This document shows positions 1 through 7,215 of a stretch of 19,438 nucleotides of DNA, piece by piece. This DNA comes from a bacterium. GTDB taxonomy: Bacteria > Patescibacteriota > Gracilibacteria > UBA1369 > LOWO2-01-FULL-3. The stretch lies in contig JAQBYK010000006.1 in NCBI GenBank assembly GCA_027622635.1, positions 1 to 19,438 on the forward strand, in the 5' to 3' direction. The position numbers and the translations under genes were made by a program. The notes beneath the pieces were generated by a model. The model saw nothing but the letters and a program-made list of their open reading frames with translations. It did no database searches and was not told the DNA's origin. Each line of letters starts with the position of its first letter. The first letter of the stretch is position 1.

Positions 1-1
1 G

Positions 2-592
2 CCCGTGGTTGTTGAAAAGCCCGTGGTTGTTGAAGAACCTGTGGTTGAGGAAAATTCCTTCTTCAGTGATGTACCTGTGGATCATCCATTATACGATGCC
101 GTTATATTCTTAACTGATTCTGGAATCGTGGAAGGGTATGATGATGGAACTTTTAGACCTGAGCAAACTGTAAACAGGGTTGAGGCTCTAAAATTCATTC
201 TTGAAATTACAAAGGCTGAGCTTAAGGATGGAGAACTTCCTTTTAAGGACACTCCGGCGGATGAATGGTATGTTTCTTATCTTTATACCGGTTATCTTAA
301 AAAGATAGTTGAGGGTAATCCCGATGGGACTTTTAAACCCGGGAGTACCGTAAATCGAGCAGAGTTTTTCAAGATTTTGTTTAATGGTTTAAATGTTGAT
401 GTAAACCCTAATGTAAATAAAGCTCCATATTTGGATGTATCCGTAGATGATTGGTTTGCTCCATATATTGCCTATGCGAAAGTCATAGGTCTTTTGGATG
501 CAGATGTTGAATACATATATCCATCAGCCGGTATGAGCCGTGGTGATACTGCTGATGCTATGTATAGATTAGTAAATATTTTGGATAAATAG
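2..592 (+). CDS. C-terminal part of an SLH-domain surface protein (5' truncated)
   Basis: Three S-layer homology repeats fill the visible part, at about residues 20-66, 80-127 and 141-190 counted from the first in-frame GTG at position 5. The first two carry the typical core of a Gly-Asp-rich turn (DDGTFRPEQTVNRVE and PDGTFKPGSTVNRAE) before an Arg/Glu helix. SLH triplets usually anchor exported proteins non-covalently to cell-wall polymers, so this protein is probably at the cell surface. The frame is open to the left edge, and the first codons read as Val/Glu/Pro-rich repeats (PVVVEKPVVVEEP). I therefore treat the gene as truncated, with the repeats being a linker to an unseen N-terminal region; the GTG at 5 is not a credible start. 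The third repeat is the most diverged. SLH identity is firm; the function of the missing part is unknown. Confidence 0.85.
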   Translation, partial: PVVVEKPVVVEEPVVEENSFFSDVPVDHPLYDAVIFLTDSGIVEGYDDGTFRPEQTVNRVEALKFILEITKAELKDGELPFKDTPADEWYVSYLYTGYLKKIVEGNPDGTFKPGSTVNRAEFFKILFNGLNVDVNPNVNKAPYLDVSVDDWFAPYIAYAKVIGLLDADVEYIYPSAGMSRGDTADAMYRLVNILDK

Positions 593-620
593 TCAGGATT
601 GCAGAAGGAATTTTAGTGAG

Positions 621-697
621 TGGTACCCGAGACAGGATTTGAACCTGTGACCTTCGCCTTAGAAGGGCGCTGCTCTATCCAGCTGAGCTACTCGGGC
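621..697 (-). tRNA. tRNA-Arg (anticodon UCU), CCA encoded
   Basis: On the minus strand a complete cloverleaf folds. The acceptor GCCCGAG pairs with CTCGGGT (G1-U72 wobble). The D-arm is GCTC/GAGC. The anticodon stem GCGCC/GGCGA has four pairs plus a G27-A43 mismatch. The T-arm is ACAGG-TTCAAAT-CCTGT. The loop CTTCTAA places UCU at 34-36 (plus-strand 661-663) after the invariant U33. The discriminator A and CCA are encoded, ending at 621. The gene lies between the SLH gene and a partial copy of itself; I see no clear terminator downstream. Confidence 0.97.
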
Positions 698-781
698 ATG
701 GTGATGCTAATTTTCTTTTTACTATCTCTATGTTTGTAATGATCTATTCGAGCAGCTGCGTTTTTTGATAGTGAGCTGAGG

Positions 782-811
782 GCTCCCCAGCTGAGCTACT
801 CGGGCATGGTG
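782..811 (-). pseudogene. tRNA-Arg 5' fragment (decayed partial duplicate)
   Basis: Positions 787-811 are identical to 679-703, covering 6 bp of 5' flank plus the first 19 nt of the tRNA-Arg gene. The copy keeps the acceptor 5' strand and U8/A9. A D-arm can still fold (GCTC-AGCTGGG-GAGC, reaching 782). Beyond that there is no matching anticodon arm. A weak TTCGA-like T-loop remnant occurs near 746-752 on the same strand, and no sequence complements the acceptor strand. It cannot form a tRNA and looks like the remains of a tandem duplication. Confidence 0.75.
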
Positions 812-847
812 TGCACTAAAGATGCTTTACTGCTACAGGATTATAGA

Positions 848-1630
848 TTAAGTTAGCATAATAACAAGTTCTTCTAGGTCAATCAGGTTATTCTCTAATG
901 CTAAAAGGAATGCAAAGACTATCGCGTTGTTTAGCATGTGAAAAACAATAGCTGGCCAAAGTGATTTTGAGTTAATTACTATGCGGTTTATAATTATGCC
1001 CAGAATAAATATCGGTATGAAACTCTGCCATGGCATATGCAATGCGGCAAATATTAGAGCGGCCACAATGCTTCCCCATACTATTCCGATTTTGCCTGAA
1101 ATGGTTCTGAGTAAAAATCCGCGGAAAAATATTTCCTCAATTAATGGTGCGACAACAGTAATTAGCACTCCGGCTATAATGAGATTTGTGAGTCCTTCTC
1201 CAAAAAGTGGCAGTATATCATCTTGGACTTGATATCCCGGAATCCTGATATCCGTAAGTATGATAAATATGCCTATTAGAATTGATATCCCGATAAACAA
1301 CAGATAACTGCCAATAACCAGAGCAATTGTTTTTTTGACGCTAATCCTTTTGAATCCAAAATGTTCCCATTTGAGTTTATACTTCTTTCGAGTGATTAAG
1401 ATCAATGGGAGAAATATTGCAATCCATTGTAAAATAAATATTCCAGCAATAATTAGTCCTTTCCGCTCAGAGCTATCCGCTATTTCTCCAAGGCCTGAGT
1501 ATTTTAATGTTAAAGCAAGTACCCCCACCATAATTCCCGCAAAAATTGTCACCAGTAAAATATCTTTTATTGACCAAGGTGCTTGAAAATACTTTTTCAT
1601 TCTGTAAAATAGATTTATAATTACGTTCAT
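848..1630 (-). CDS. CPBP-family intramembrane glutamic/metal-dependent protease (CAAX/Abi type)
   Basis: This is a 260-residue polytopic membrane protein with the CPBP (type II CAAX protease, Abi) signature in order: EEIFFRG (E165, E166, R170), a helix with H198 (AALHMPW) and a helix with H231 and N234/N235 (VFHMLNN). In the family these residues form the membrane-embedded active site. Hydrophobic segments lie at about 22-44, 58-79, 101-126, 148-164, 185-197, 203-219 and 226-246. Members process prenylated or membrane proteins, or act in bacteriocin immunity; the substrate here is unknown. The start codon is 12 bp from the divergent PH-domain gene. A TAAAGT hexamer lies 7 nt upstream of the ATG on the minus strand (1643-1638), inside the neighbour's first codon, and no Shine-Dalgarno site is present. 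Family call is secure. Confidence 0.9.
   Translation of the reverse strand: MNVIINLFYRMKKYFQAPWSIKDILLVTIFAGIMVGVLALTLKYSGLGEIADSSERKGLIIAGIFILQWIAIFLPLILITRKKYKLKWEHFGFKRISVKKTIALVIGSYLLFIGISILIGIFIILTDIRIPGYQVQDDILPLFGEGLTNLIIAGVLITVVAPLIEEIFFRGFLLRTISGKIGIVWGSIVAALIFAALHMPWQSFIPIFILGIIINRIVINSKSLWPAIVFHMLNNAIVFAFLLALENNLIDLEELVIMLT
1594..1621 (+). promoter_or_regulatory. Candidate promoter for the PH-domain gene and ruvB
   Basis: A perfect TATAAT at 1616-1621 is preceded by TTTTCA at 1594-1599 with a 16-bp spacer (4 of 6 matches to TTGACA). A start about 7 nt downstream would leave a leader of roughly 15 nt without a ribosome-binding site. The site lies inside the first codons of the divergent protease gene, so transcription of one gene could interfere with the other. 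This is sequence inference only. Confidence 0.4.
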
Positions 1631-1642
1631 TTTACAAACTTT

Positions 1643-2122
1643 ATGGAGCTTCGTGAAGGGGAAAGAATTTTAAAGATTTTTCACCACCATCCCACGCCTT
1701 TTGTGTTTGATATTTTGAAGGTTATTTTGGGCTCTTTCCCTTTTCTTTTGTTGTTAATGCTTTTTGAACCACTTCTTTCAGGTAGCTGGTATGTAATTGC
1801 TCATCTTATTCTATTATTTTTGTTTTCCATAATTATCACCTATGTCTCATTTATCTATTGGCTGGATAAATTGATTATTACCAATCATAGGATTATCCAT
1901 ATAGATTGGAAATATCTCACAGTAAGAGATGAAGCTGATGCAGAATTGAAGGATATCCAGGACATACAGACATCAGAGCATGGCTTCTTGGCTTATTTCT
2001 GGATTTTTAACTATGGTACTTTGAGGCTTGATACTCCCTCATCCTATGTTACCCTGGAATTCACACAGGCTCCTGAACCAAAGAAAATCCAACAATTAAT
2101 AATGAAAAGCAAACCGCAATGA
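1643..2122 (+). CDS. PH-domain (bPH2/YdbS-like) membrane protein
   Basis: This is a 159-residue protein with a short cytoplasmic N-terminus, two closely spaced hydrophobic helices (about 22-42 and 48-73) and a C-terminal bacterial PH domain (about 74-157). The stretch WLDKLIITNHRIIHID (73-88), followed by the strand-rich region YGTLRLDT with hydrophobic strands, is typical of bPH2 proteins, often annotated as PH domain-containing protein in small bacterial genomes. Their molecular role is not well defined; membrane-stress and membrane-protein quality control have been suggested for relatives. The stop codon overlaps the ruvB start by 4 bp (ATGA), so the two are probably translationally coupled. 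The start is fixed by the tight divergent spacing and by the hydrophilic MELREGE N-terminus usual in the family. Confidence 0.8.
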   Translation: MELREGERILKIFHHHPTPFVFDILKVILGSFPFLLLLMLFEPLLSGSWYVIAHLILLFLFSIIITYVSFIYWLDKLIITNHRIIHIDWKYLTVRDEADAELKDIQDIQTSEHGFLAYFWIFNYGTLRLDTPSSYVTLEFTQAPEPKKIQQLIMKSKPQ

Positions 2123-3135
2123 TTGAGAGTGAAAGTGAAAATTTGGAAGATATTGTTACAGTTAAGACTGGAGAAATCGCTGAGTTTGAAAATAGACTTA
2201 GACCAACGCTTCTGAGAGACTATATTGGTCAAACGAATATAAAGAGCAATCTAAGTATCTCAATCGCAGCTTCTAAAAAAAGGAATGACCCTCTTGACCA
2301 TGTATTGCTGCATGGTCCTCCCGGACTTGGTAAGACGACACTTGCACATATTATCGCAAATGAGGCCGGAGTAAATATCAAAGTCACTTCCGGGCCCGCA
2401 TTGGAGAAACAGGGTGATGTTGCCTCTATTATTTCTAATTTGGATGAGCATGATATCCTTTTTATTGATGAGATACATCGTTTGAAACCGGTCGTTGAGG
2501 AAGTGCTTTATACTGCAATGGAGGATTACGGTATTGATATAATTATAGGCAAGGGCCCCTCTGCTCGCAGTATGAGGATTAATCTGCCTAAATTTACACT
2601 TATCGGCGCTACGACAAAATTAAGTAGCATTTCCGCTCCCATGAGATCCAGGTTTGGTAATATATTCAAACTTCAGTTTTATGATGAATCAGACGTCAAG
2701 GATATTATTATGAGGTCGGCTAAAATCCTTAATTGTGATATAGATCCAAACCTTGCCGGTTACCTGGCCAAATCCTGTAGACAGACCCCCAGGATAGCGA
2801 ATCGTTTACTAAAGAGGGTTAGAGATTATGCGGACGTTAAGAATAATTCAAAGATTGAGGCATCTGTGTTGCAGGCCTCTCTGGATTCAATCGGTATAGA
2901 TTCTCTAGGCCTTGATCATATGGATAGGGAGATGCTTAGCCTAATAATTCAAAAATTCAAAGGTGGTCCTGTGGGGCTAAGTACACTAGCTGCTGCAATT
3001 TCTGAGGAACAAAATACTATTGAGGATATTTACGAGCCTTTTTTGATTCAAATTGGATTTTTAGAGAGAACATCCAGGGGAAGGATTGCAACTGAAAGAG
3101 CTTATGAACACCTTGGCTTTGGTTTAAGTTTGTGA
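2119..3135 (+). CDS. ruvB: Holliday junction branch-migration ATPase RuvB
   Basis: RuvB forms hexameric rings that drive branch migration of Holliday junctions together with RuvA, handing products to RuvC. All hallmarks are present in 338 residues: the N-terminal RPTLLRDYIGQ (28-38), Walker A GPPGLGKTT (66-74), Walker B LFIDEIH (114-120), sensor 1 GATT (163-166), the arginine-finger region MRSRFG (175-180), sensor 2 around TPRIANRLLKRVRD (223-236) and the C-terminal winged helix (GPVGLSTLAAAISEEQNTIE). The length is normal for the family. ruvA and ruvC are not in the window; ruvB is instead coupled by an ATGA overlap to the PH-domain gene. There is no ribosome-binding site, consistent with coupling. 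It ends in TGA and the lipoprotein starts 13 bp later. Confidence 0.97.
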   Translation: MIESESENLEDIVTVKTGEIAEFENRLRPTLLRDYIGQTNIKSNLSISIAASKKRNDPLDHVLLHGPPGLGKTTLAHIIANEAGVNIKVTSGPALEKQGDVASIISNLDEHDILFIDEIHRLKPVVEEVLYTAMEDYGIDIIIGKGPSARSMRINLPKFTLIGATTKLSSISAPMRSRFGNIFKLQFYDESDVKDIIMRSAKILNCDIDPNLAGYLAKSCRQTPRIANRLLKRVRDYADVKNNSKIEASVLQASLDSIGIDSLGLDHMDREMLSLIIQKFKGGPVGLSTLAAAISEEQNTIEDIYEPFLIQIGFLERTSRGRIATERAYEHLGFGLSL

Positions 3136-3141
3136 TAGATT
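3113..3141 (+). promoter_or_regulatory. Candidate promoter for the lipoprotein gene (near-leaderless)
   Basis: TTGGCT (3113-3118), a 17-bp spacer and TAGATT (3136-3141), with TGA just before it as an extended -10, lie 7 nt ahead of the ATG at 3149. The -10 overlaps the end of ruvB. Predicted transcription would start at or within a base or two of the start codon. Confidence 0.4.
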
Positions 3142-3148
3142 TTGCATC

Positions 3149-4354
3149 ATGAAAATACTGTTTACAAAGGTAGCTTTGCTTTTTGTACTTGTAACATTTA
3201 CGGGCTGTAATTTTATAGATGAAAATTTTAAAGATGGACCCGATCTGGCCAATTTGACCGGTGTTTTGTCAGTCCAAGAAGCTAATGATGAATACCCCGG
3301 TACTCACCTTTTGACTGATTCTTCTGATGAGCTTTTTCCTCTTAGGAGTACTTTGATAAATCTTGGAGCGGCTCAATATCTAGGCAATAAAGTGGAGCTG
3401 TCCGGTGTTTTGAGTTCCGATGATAATGTGTTTAATGTTACCGGAGTTCAAGTACTGGAAATATTGTCCGATGTTAAAGTTACTCTTGGTAAATTATCGG
3501 AATACAAAAATACCGACCTTGGATTTGAGATTAGTTATTACGATGACTGGGAAGTCAGAGTGGAGAAGGAAACAGTCAGCTTTAGCTCTCTGGAAGAAGA
3601 CGACAGTAATGTTTCTTTGATTGTATCCCAGCATCCCTTCAAGTATGAGCCCGTTATTGATGACGAGGGAAACAGTGACACTCCACTGGAGGCATATTTT
3701 GCATCTGAAGGGTGGCTTGATAATCCTGCCATCGCTGTTAGCCAGCATCAGCTTGGAATTGATAAACTCCCTGCCTGGGAAATTCAGAGTTCCAGCAAGT
3801 TAAGTGATTATGTAGATCACAGGTATTTTCTATATAGGGACACTTTAATATATGAGATTTCATTTAACTCAAATGACGATTTGGAGGATTTATTTGCACA
3901 GATGCTATCTGGATTTAGATTTATCGGCTTCAGTATGACCGAAGATGTTGATGTTCTTGACTCTACAAATACTCAGGATTTGCCTGATATCGATCTTGAG
4001 CTTACTACATTTGAGAGTCTCCCTTATTTATTTAGAGGGCAATATCCTTCCAGCTGGTACTATGCCGGATCGGCCGGTTCTGACAACGGAGTACTTAGAC
4101 ATTATGGATTTGGGGATAAGCCTCTTGACGAAGGAAACGAAATATTGAGCCTGGATGTAATTTCTACTGACATTCCCGGGTCTGCAACCTCAACTATTGC
4201 AGGGCGTGATTATGTTGAGATTTTTTCGGCCTCAGGTAGTTATACTGTTTATTCATCTATTGGAAATCATAACTTCAGGCTTTCAGGGCCAAGCGAGTAT
4301 CAGGATCTGCTTATAAAAATGGCTGCTTCAATTTATCCTTTGGAGGAGGAATAG
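3149..4354 (+). CDS. Exported lipoprotein: OB-like module plus two PsbP-like modules
   Basis: This is a 401-residue lipoprotein with a lysine-containing start (MKILFTK), a hydrophobic core and an atypical lipobox VTFTGC, giving Cys20 as the acylation site. Residues 36-106 form a small all-beta module whose pattern (LTGVL, THLL, YLGNKVELSGVL, VTGVQVLEI) looks OB-like. Residues 119-259 resemble PsbP/DUF1795-type domains: the opening YKNTDLGFEISYYDDWEV is characteristic, and the module ends LFAQMLSGFRFI. Residues 283-398 look like a second, diverged copy (YLFRGQYPSSWYYAG ending LLIKMAASIYPL). I cannot name a function; it is probably anchored to the outer face of the membrane. The gene follows ruvB by 13 bp but has its own promoter-like sequence. 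A weak 6-bp hairpin after the stop (4356-4372) lacks a T-tract. Confidence 0.75.
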   Translation: MKILFTKVALLFVLVTFTGCNFIDENFKDGPDLANLTGVLSVQEANDEYPGTHLLTDSSDELFPLRSTLINLGAAQYLGNKVELSGVLSSDDNVFNVTGVQVLEILSDVKVTLGKLSEYKNTDLGFEISYYDDWEVRVEKETVSFSSLEEDDSNVSLIVSQHPFKYEPVIDDEGNSDTPLEAYFASEGWLDNPAIAVSQHQLGIDKLPAWEIQSSSKLSDYVDHRYFLYRDTLIYEISFNSNDDLEDLFAQMLSGFRFIGFSMTEDVDVLDSTNTQDLPDIDLELTTFESLPYLFRGQYPSSWYYAGSAGSDNGVLRHYGFGDKPLDEGNEILSLDVISTDIPGSATSTIAGRDYVEIFSASGSYTVYSSIGNHNFRLSGPSEYQDLLIKMAASIYPLEEE

Positions 4355-4424
4355 TAACTAATATGCTTAGTTCCAGACTATTAAACCATGAACTTGCGTA
4401 TCGTCAAAGTTAAATCTGCTAATG

Positions 4425-4458
4425 ACATTCTAAGAACAACTTTTTTGTGCTAGAATGT
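4425..4458 (+). promoter_or_regulatory. Candidate clpC promoter with overlapping inverted repeat
   Basis: An extended -10 (TGC then TAGAAT, 4448-4456) lies 31 nt upstream of the clpC ATG; the -35 region (TTCTAA, 4428-4433) is poor. A perfect 8-bp inverted repeat, ACATTCTA (4425-4432) and TAGAATGT (4451-4458) with an 18-nt spacer, places its right arm over the -10 box, as a repressor operator would. It is not CIRCE and not the tandem CtsR heptad. A second -10-like hexamer, TTAAAT (4476-4481), sits 6 nt before the ATG, so a leaderless start is an alternative. Confidence 0.4.
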
Positions 4459-4487
4459 AGTGACTTCATTATTTTTTAAATAAAATT

Positions 4488-7100
4488 ATGTCTGAATTCA
4501 ATCATTTTAACAGGTTTACCAAGGAGGCAAAGAGGGCTCTTATAGTGGCACAAGAGAAGGCTAAGGAGGCTAAGTTGAGCTATGTGGGAACAGAGCATAT
4601 TCTTATTGGTGTTCTATCACAGGAGAATTCCCTTGGTGCATCTATTCTATTGAATTTTGGTGTTTCACTTGAAAACGTTTATTTGGTCCTTAAAACAGTA
4701 GGTAGAACCAGTGCGCCAGCCAAGTCTACTGATCCTGGTGGCCTAAGTGGATTTGCCAAAGAGATCATTGAGGAAGCTGTGAAAATTGCTCATGAGTATG
4801 GACATTCTTTTGTTGGAACCGAGCATCTACTTTATTCTTTGGTTTCTCAAAATAATACCGCTGCTACGGTTATTCTTGAAAATATGAAGGTTTCACCGTT
4901 GGACATTAAGGATCAGGTACTTGAAATCTTTGAGAGAGCTAAGGGATTTGCCTCTAAGGATGGCAGTGTCGATCCCGGCAGTGCCATCTCTGAGAATTCC
5001 CCCAAGACTCCTCAGATGATGAATCCTATAGAGTTTTTCCTCACCGGCCTTCAGGGAGTATTAACAGGTCAAAATAAGGAAACTTTTGAAAAGGAGGATT
5101 ACAAATCCAAGAAGAAGACTGAGAAGAAAAAGTCTGATACTCCTGCTTTAGATTACTTCTCAACTGATCTGGTTGAAGAAGCCAGGAGTGGCAAAATGGA
5201 TCCAATTATAGGAAGAAGAGCCGAGATAGAGAGAGTTATCAGTATTTTATCAAGAAAGACCAAGAATAACCCTGTATTGATTGGTGAATCCGGGGTTGGG
5301 AAAACCGCTGTAGCAGAGGGTCTTGCTCAAGCTATTGTTAGAGAAGAAGTTCCTGAAAACATGCTGGACAAAAAATTGCTGTCTATTTCTATGGCTTCAG
5401 TTGTAGCCGGAACCAAGTACAGAGGTGAATTTGAGGAAAGAATCAAACAAATTATTGAAGAAACTTCAGCCCAGGATAATGTTATTTTATTTATCGATGA
5501 ATTTCACACGGTCGTTGGAGCCGGTAGCGCAGAGGGTAGCCTGGATGCTGCCAATATTCTCAAACCTGCACTCTCTCGTGGCAAAGTACAGGTCCTTGGT
5601 GCTACTACAACCGCTGAGTACCGCAAAAGTGTTGAAAAAGATGCAGCTTTGGACAGACGCTTCCAGGCTGTTATGGTTGAGGAGGCTTCCATCGAGGCAA
5701 CCAGGGAGATACTTCAGGGAATTCGTGAGTCTTTTGAGGATCACCACAGTCTTATAATATCTGCTGAGGCACTGGATGCTTCCATAAAGCTTTCAAAGAG
5801 ATACATTAATGATAGATTCCTGCCTGATAAAGCTATCGATTTGATAGATGAGGCAGCTGCCAAGATGCGTATCAAATCAAAGGTTAGTAATGATAAAATT
5901 AAGAAATTTCAAAGAAAATTAACTGCTACTATTAAGAAAAAGGAAGACTGTGTTTCAAGGCAAGACTATGAAAAGGCCGCTGAACTCAGAAATGAGGAAT
6001 TAGAGCTTGTTAAAAAGATTGATGAGCAGAAATTTATTCGTATTCCACGTTCTAAACGTGAAGTACTTCAAGAGGATGATATTGCCGCCGTAGTTTCAAG
6101 TATCACAGGTGTTCCTGTTACTAAACTTGTTAAGGATGATATTTCAAAACTTAAGTCTCTGGAGACTTCTCTAAAGAAGAGAATTGTCGGTCAGGAGGAG
6201 GCGATTAAATCAATTTCTCAGGCAATCAGGCGTTCTCGTGCCGGTTTTGCCGATGAGAGAAGGCCTATAGGTTCCTTTATGTTTATGGGACCAACAGGGG
6301 TTGGTAAAACTGAGTTGGTTAAGGCAATTGCCGAGGAGGTCTATAATGACAGAAATGCCTTGATTAAGATTGATATGAGTGAGTTTATGGAGAGACACAA
6401 TACTTCTCGCCTTGTTGGTGCCACGGCTGGATATGTTGGGTATGAGGATGGTGGCCAACTAACTGAAGCGGTAAGGACAAAGCCATATAGCGTTGTGTTA
6501 TTTGACGAGATTGAAAAAGCCCATCCGGATGTATTCAATCTTCTTCTTCAGATTATGGAAGATGGTGAATTAACCGATGCGAAGGGACGAAGAGTTGATT
6601 TCAGAAATACTATCATAGTAATGACTTCCAATATTGGAGCTAAAAAATTGACCGAAAAGGCTGCGCCAATAGGATTTTCTTCACAGAATACTGATCTTGA
6701 AAAGGCTGAGGAAGATTTTGAGGCGATGAGTGAGGAGATTATGAAAGACCTGAAGGACCATTTCAGGCCTGAATTTTTAAACAGGCTTGATAAGGTTTTG
6801 ATTTTCCATGCTTTAACTAAGGCGAATATCCACGAAATTGTTAAATTACATCTCCAATATCTACAGGACAGGCTCAAGGACAAGAAGCTAACTTTAAGTC
6901 CCAGTGCCGGAGCTATAGAGATTTTGGCATCAGAAGGATATGACCCCAAATATGGTGCCAGACCAATCAGAAGAGCTCTTCAGGAATTAGTCGAAGACCC
7001 TTTAACTACAAAATACCTGAATGGTGAGTTTGCAGATGGTGACATCGTTAAGATTATAAAAAAGAATGATGTTATTCATTTAGTAAAAGGTAAGGCTTGA
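4488..7100 (+). CDS. clpC: Clp protease ATP-binding subunit ClpC
   Basis: A double-ring AAA+ unfoldase that feeds proteins to ClpP. Order: two Clp_N repeats (about 5-150), an unusually long polar Lys-rich linker (about 152-222), AAA-1 with Walker A GESGVGKT (266-273), Walker B LFIDEFH (334-340) and DRRF (389-392), a UVR coiled-coil segment (about 474-510), AAA-2 with Walker A GPTGVGKT (601-608), Walker B VVLFDEIEKAHP (669-680), sensor 1 TSN (713-715), FLNRLD (763-768) and sensor 2 GARPIRR (823-829). The IGF at 728-730 sits where the ClpP-docking loop (VGF/IGF) is found, so a ClpP partner is expected, though none is in the window. The UVR segment separates ClpC from ClpB and ClpA. The 870-residue length is slightly above the usual 810-850, explained by the linker. 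The start matches the conserved N-terminal FTKEAKRAL. Confidence 0.96.
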   Translation: MSEFNHFNRFTKEAKRALIVAQEKAKEAKLSYVGTEHILIGVLSQENSLGASILLNFGVSLENVYLVLKTVGRTSAPAKSTDPGGLSGFAKEIIEEAVKIAHEYGHSFVGTEHLLYSLVSQNNTAATVILENMKVSPLDIKDQVLEIFERAKGFASKDGSVDPGSAISENSPKTPQMMNPIEFFLTGLQGVLTGQNKETFEKEDYKSKKKTEKKKSDTPALDYFSTDLVEEARSGKMDPIIGRRAEIERVISILSRKTKNNPVLIGESGVGKTAVAEGLAQAIVREEVPENMLDKKLLSISMASVVAGTKYRGEFEERIKQIIEETSAQDNVILFIDEFHTVVGAGSAEGSLDAANILKPALSRGKVQVLGATTTAEYRKSVEKDAALDRRFQAVMVEEASIEATREILQGIRESFEDHHSLIISAEALDASIKLSKRYINDRFLPDKAIDLIDEAAAKMRIKSKVSNDKIKKFQRKLTATIKKKEDCVSRQDYEKAAELRNEELELVKKIDEQKFIRIPRSKREVLQEDDIAAVVSSITGVPVTKLVKDDISKLKSLETSLKKRIVGQEEAIKSISQAIRRSRAGFADERRPIGSFMFMGPTGVGKTELVKAIAEEVYNDRNALIKIDMSEFMERHNTSRLVGATAGYVGYEDGGQLTEAVRTKPYSVVLFDEIEKAHPDVFNLLLQIMEDGELTDAKGRRVDFRNTIIVMTSNIGAKKLTEKAAPIGFSSQNTDLEKAEEDFEAMSEEIMKDLKDHFRPEFLNRLDKVLIFHALTKANIHEIVKLHLQYLQDRLKDKKLTLSPSAGAIEILASEGYDPKYGARPIRRALQELVEDPLTTKYLNGEFADGDIVKIIKKNDVIHLVKGKA

Positions 7101-7156
7101 CATCTCTTTTATAGCTACGTACAATCCCCCTGCTTCATGGAATATATGGCCTTTTA

Positions 7157-7197
7157 ATTAGCAAGATTGCCTTTGGATCGTGAAGCTAATATTTTTT
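7157..7197 (+). terminator. Possible Rho-independent terminator after clpC
   Basis: ATTAGC (7157-7162) pairs with GCTAAT (7185-7190). Inside it GAT/ATC and CC/GG can extend the stem around a TTT loop, with small internal loops. ATTTTTT follows at 7191-7197. It lies 57 nt after the clpC stop and upstream of the S1 start. The stem is AT-rich and imperfect. Confidence 0.35.
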
Positions 7198-7215
7198 AAG
7201 AGATCTTGCTATATA
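7159..7215 (+). promoter_or_regulatory. Candidate rpsA promoter with 9-bp inverted repeat
   Basis: An extended -10 (TGC plus TATATA, 7207-7215) ends 6 nt before the ATG at 7222, predicting a leaderless mRNA; no convincing -35 is visible. TAGCAAGAT (7159-7167) and ATCTTGCTA (7203-7211) form a perfect 9-bp inverted repeat with a 35-nt spacer. The right arm touches the -10 and the left arm shares bases with the upstream terminator-like stem, so the two pairings exclude each other in RNA transcribed from clpC. Confidence 0.4.

Noticed and set aside
745..805. A second functional tRNA gene
   Set aside because: Only the acceptor 5' strand and D-arm are intact; there is no anticodon stem and no 3' acceptor complement.
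679..811. Attachment site of an integrated element
   Set aside because: The repeat is from the 5' end of the tRNA, the copies are only 83 bp apart, and no integrase or element lies between them.
4356..4372. Terminator after the lipoprotein gene (AACTAA / TTAGTT hairpin)
   Set aside because: The stem is only six AT-rich pairs and no T-tract follows.
4355..4487. CIRCE or CtsR operator before clpC
   Set aside because: Neither the TTAGCACTC-N9-GAGTGCTAA pattern nor tandem GGTCAAA heptads are present; the inverted repeat found has another sequence.
6548..6949. 133-residue open frame antisense to clpC
   Set aside because: It lies wholly within the conserved AAA-2 coding region, shows no recognisable motif, and is explained as a shadow.
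2119..7100. Possible UGA-to-glycine recoding, as in some Patescibacteria
   Set aside because: ruvB, clpC and the PH-domain gene all end at TGA where their families end, and read-through of clpC gives no family-like sequence. TGA is a stop here.
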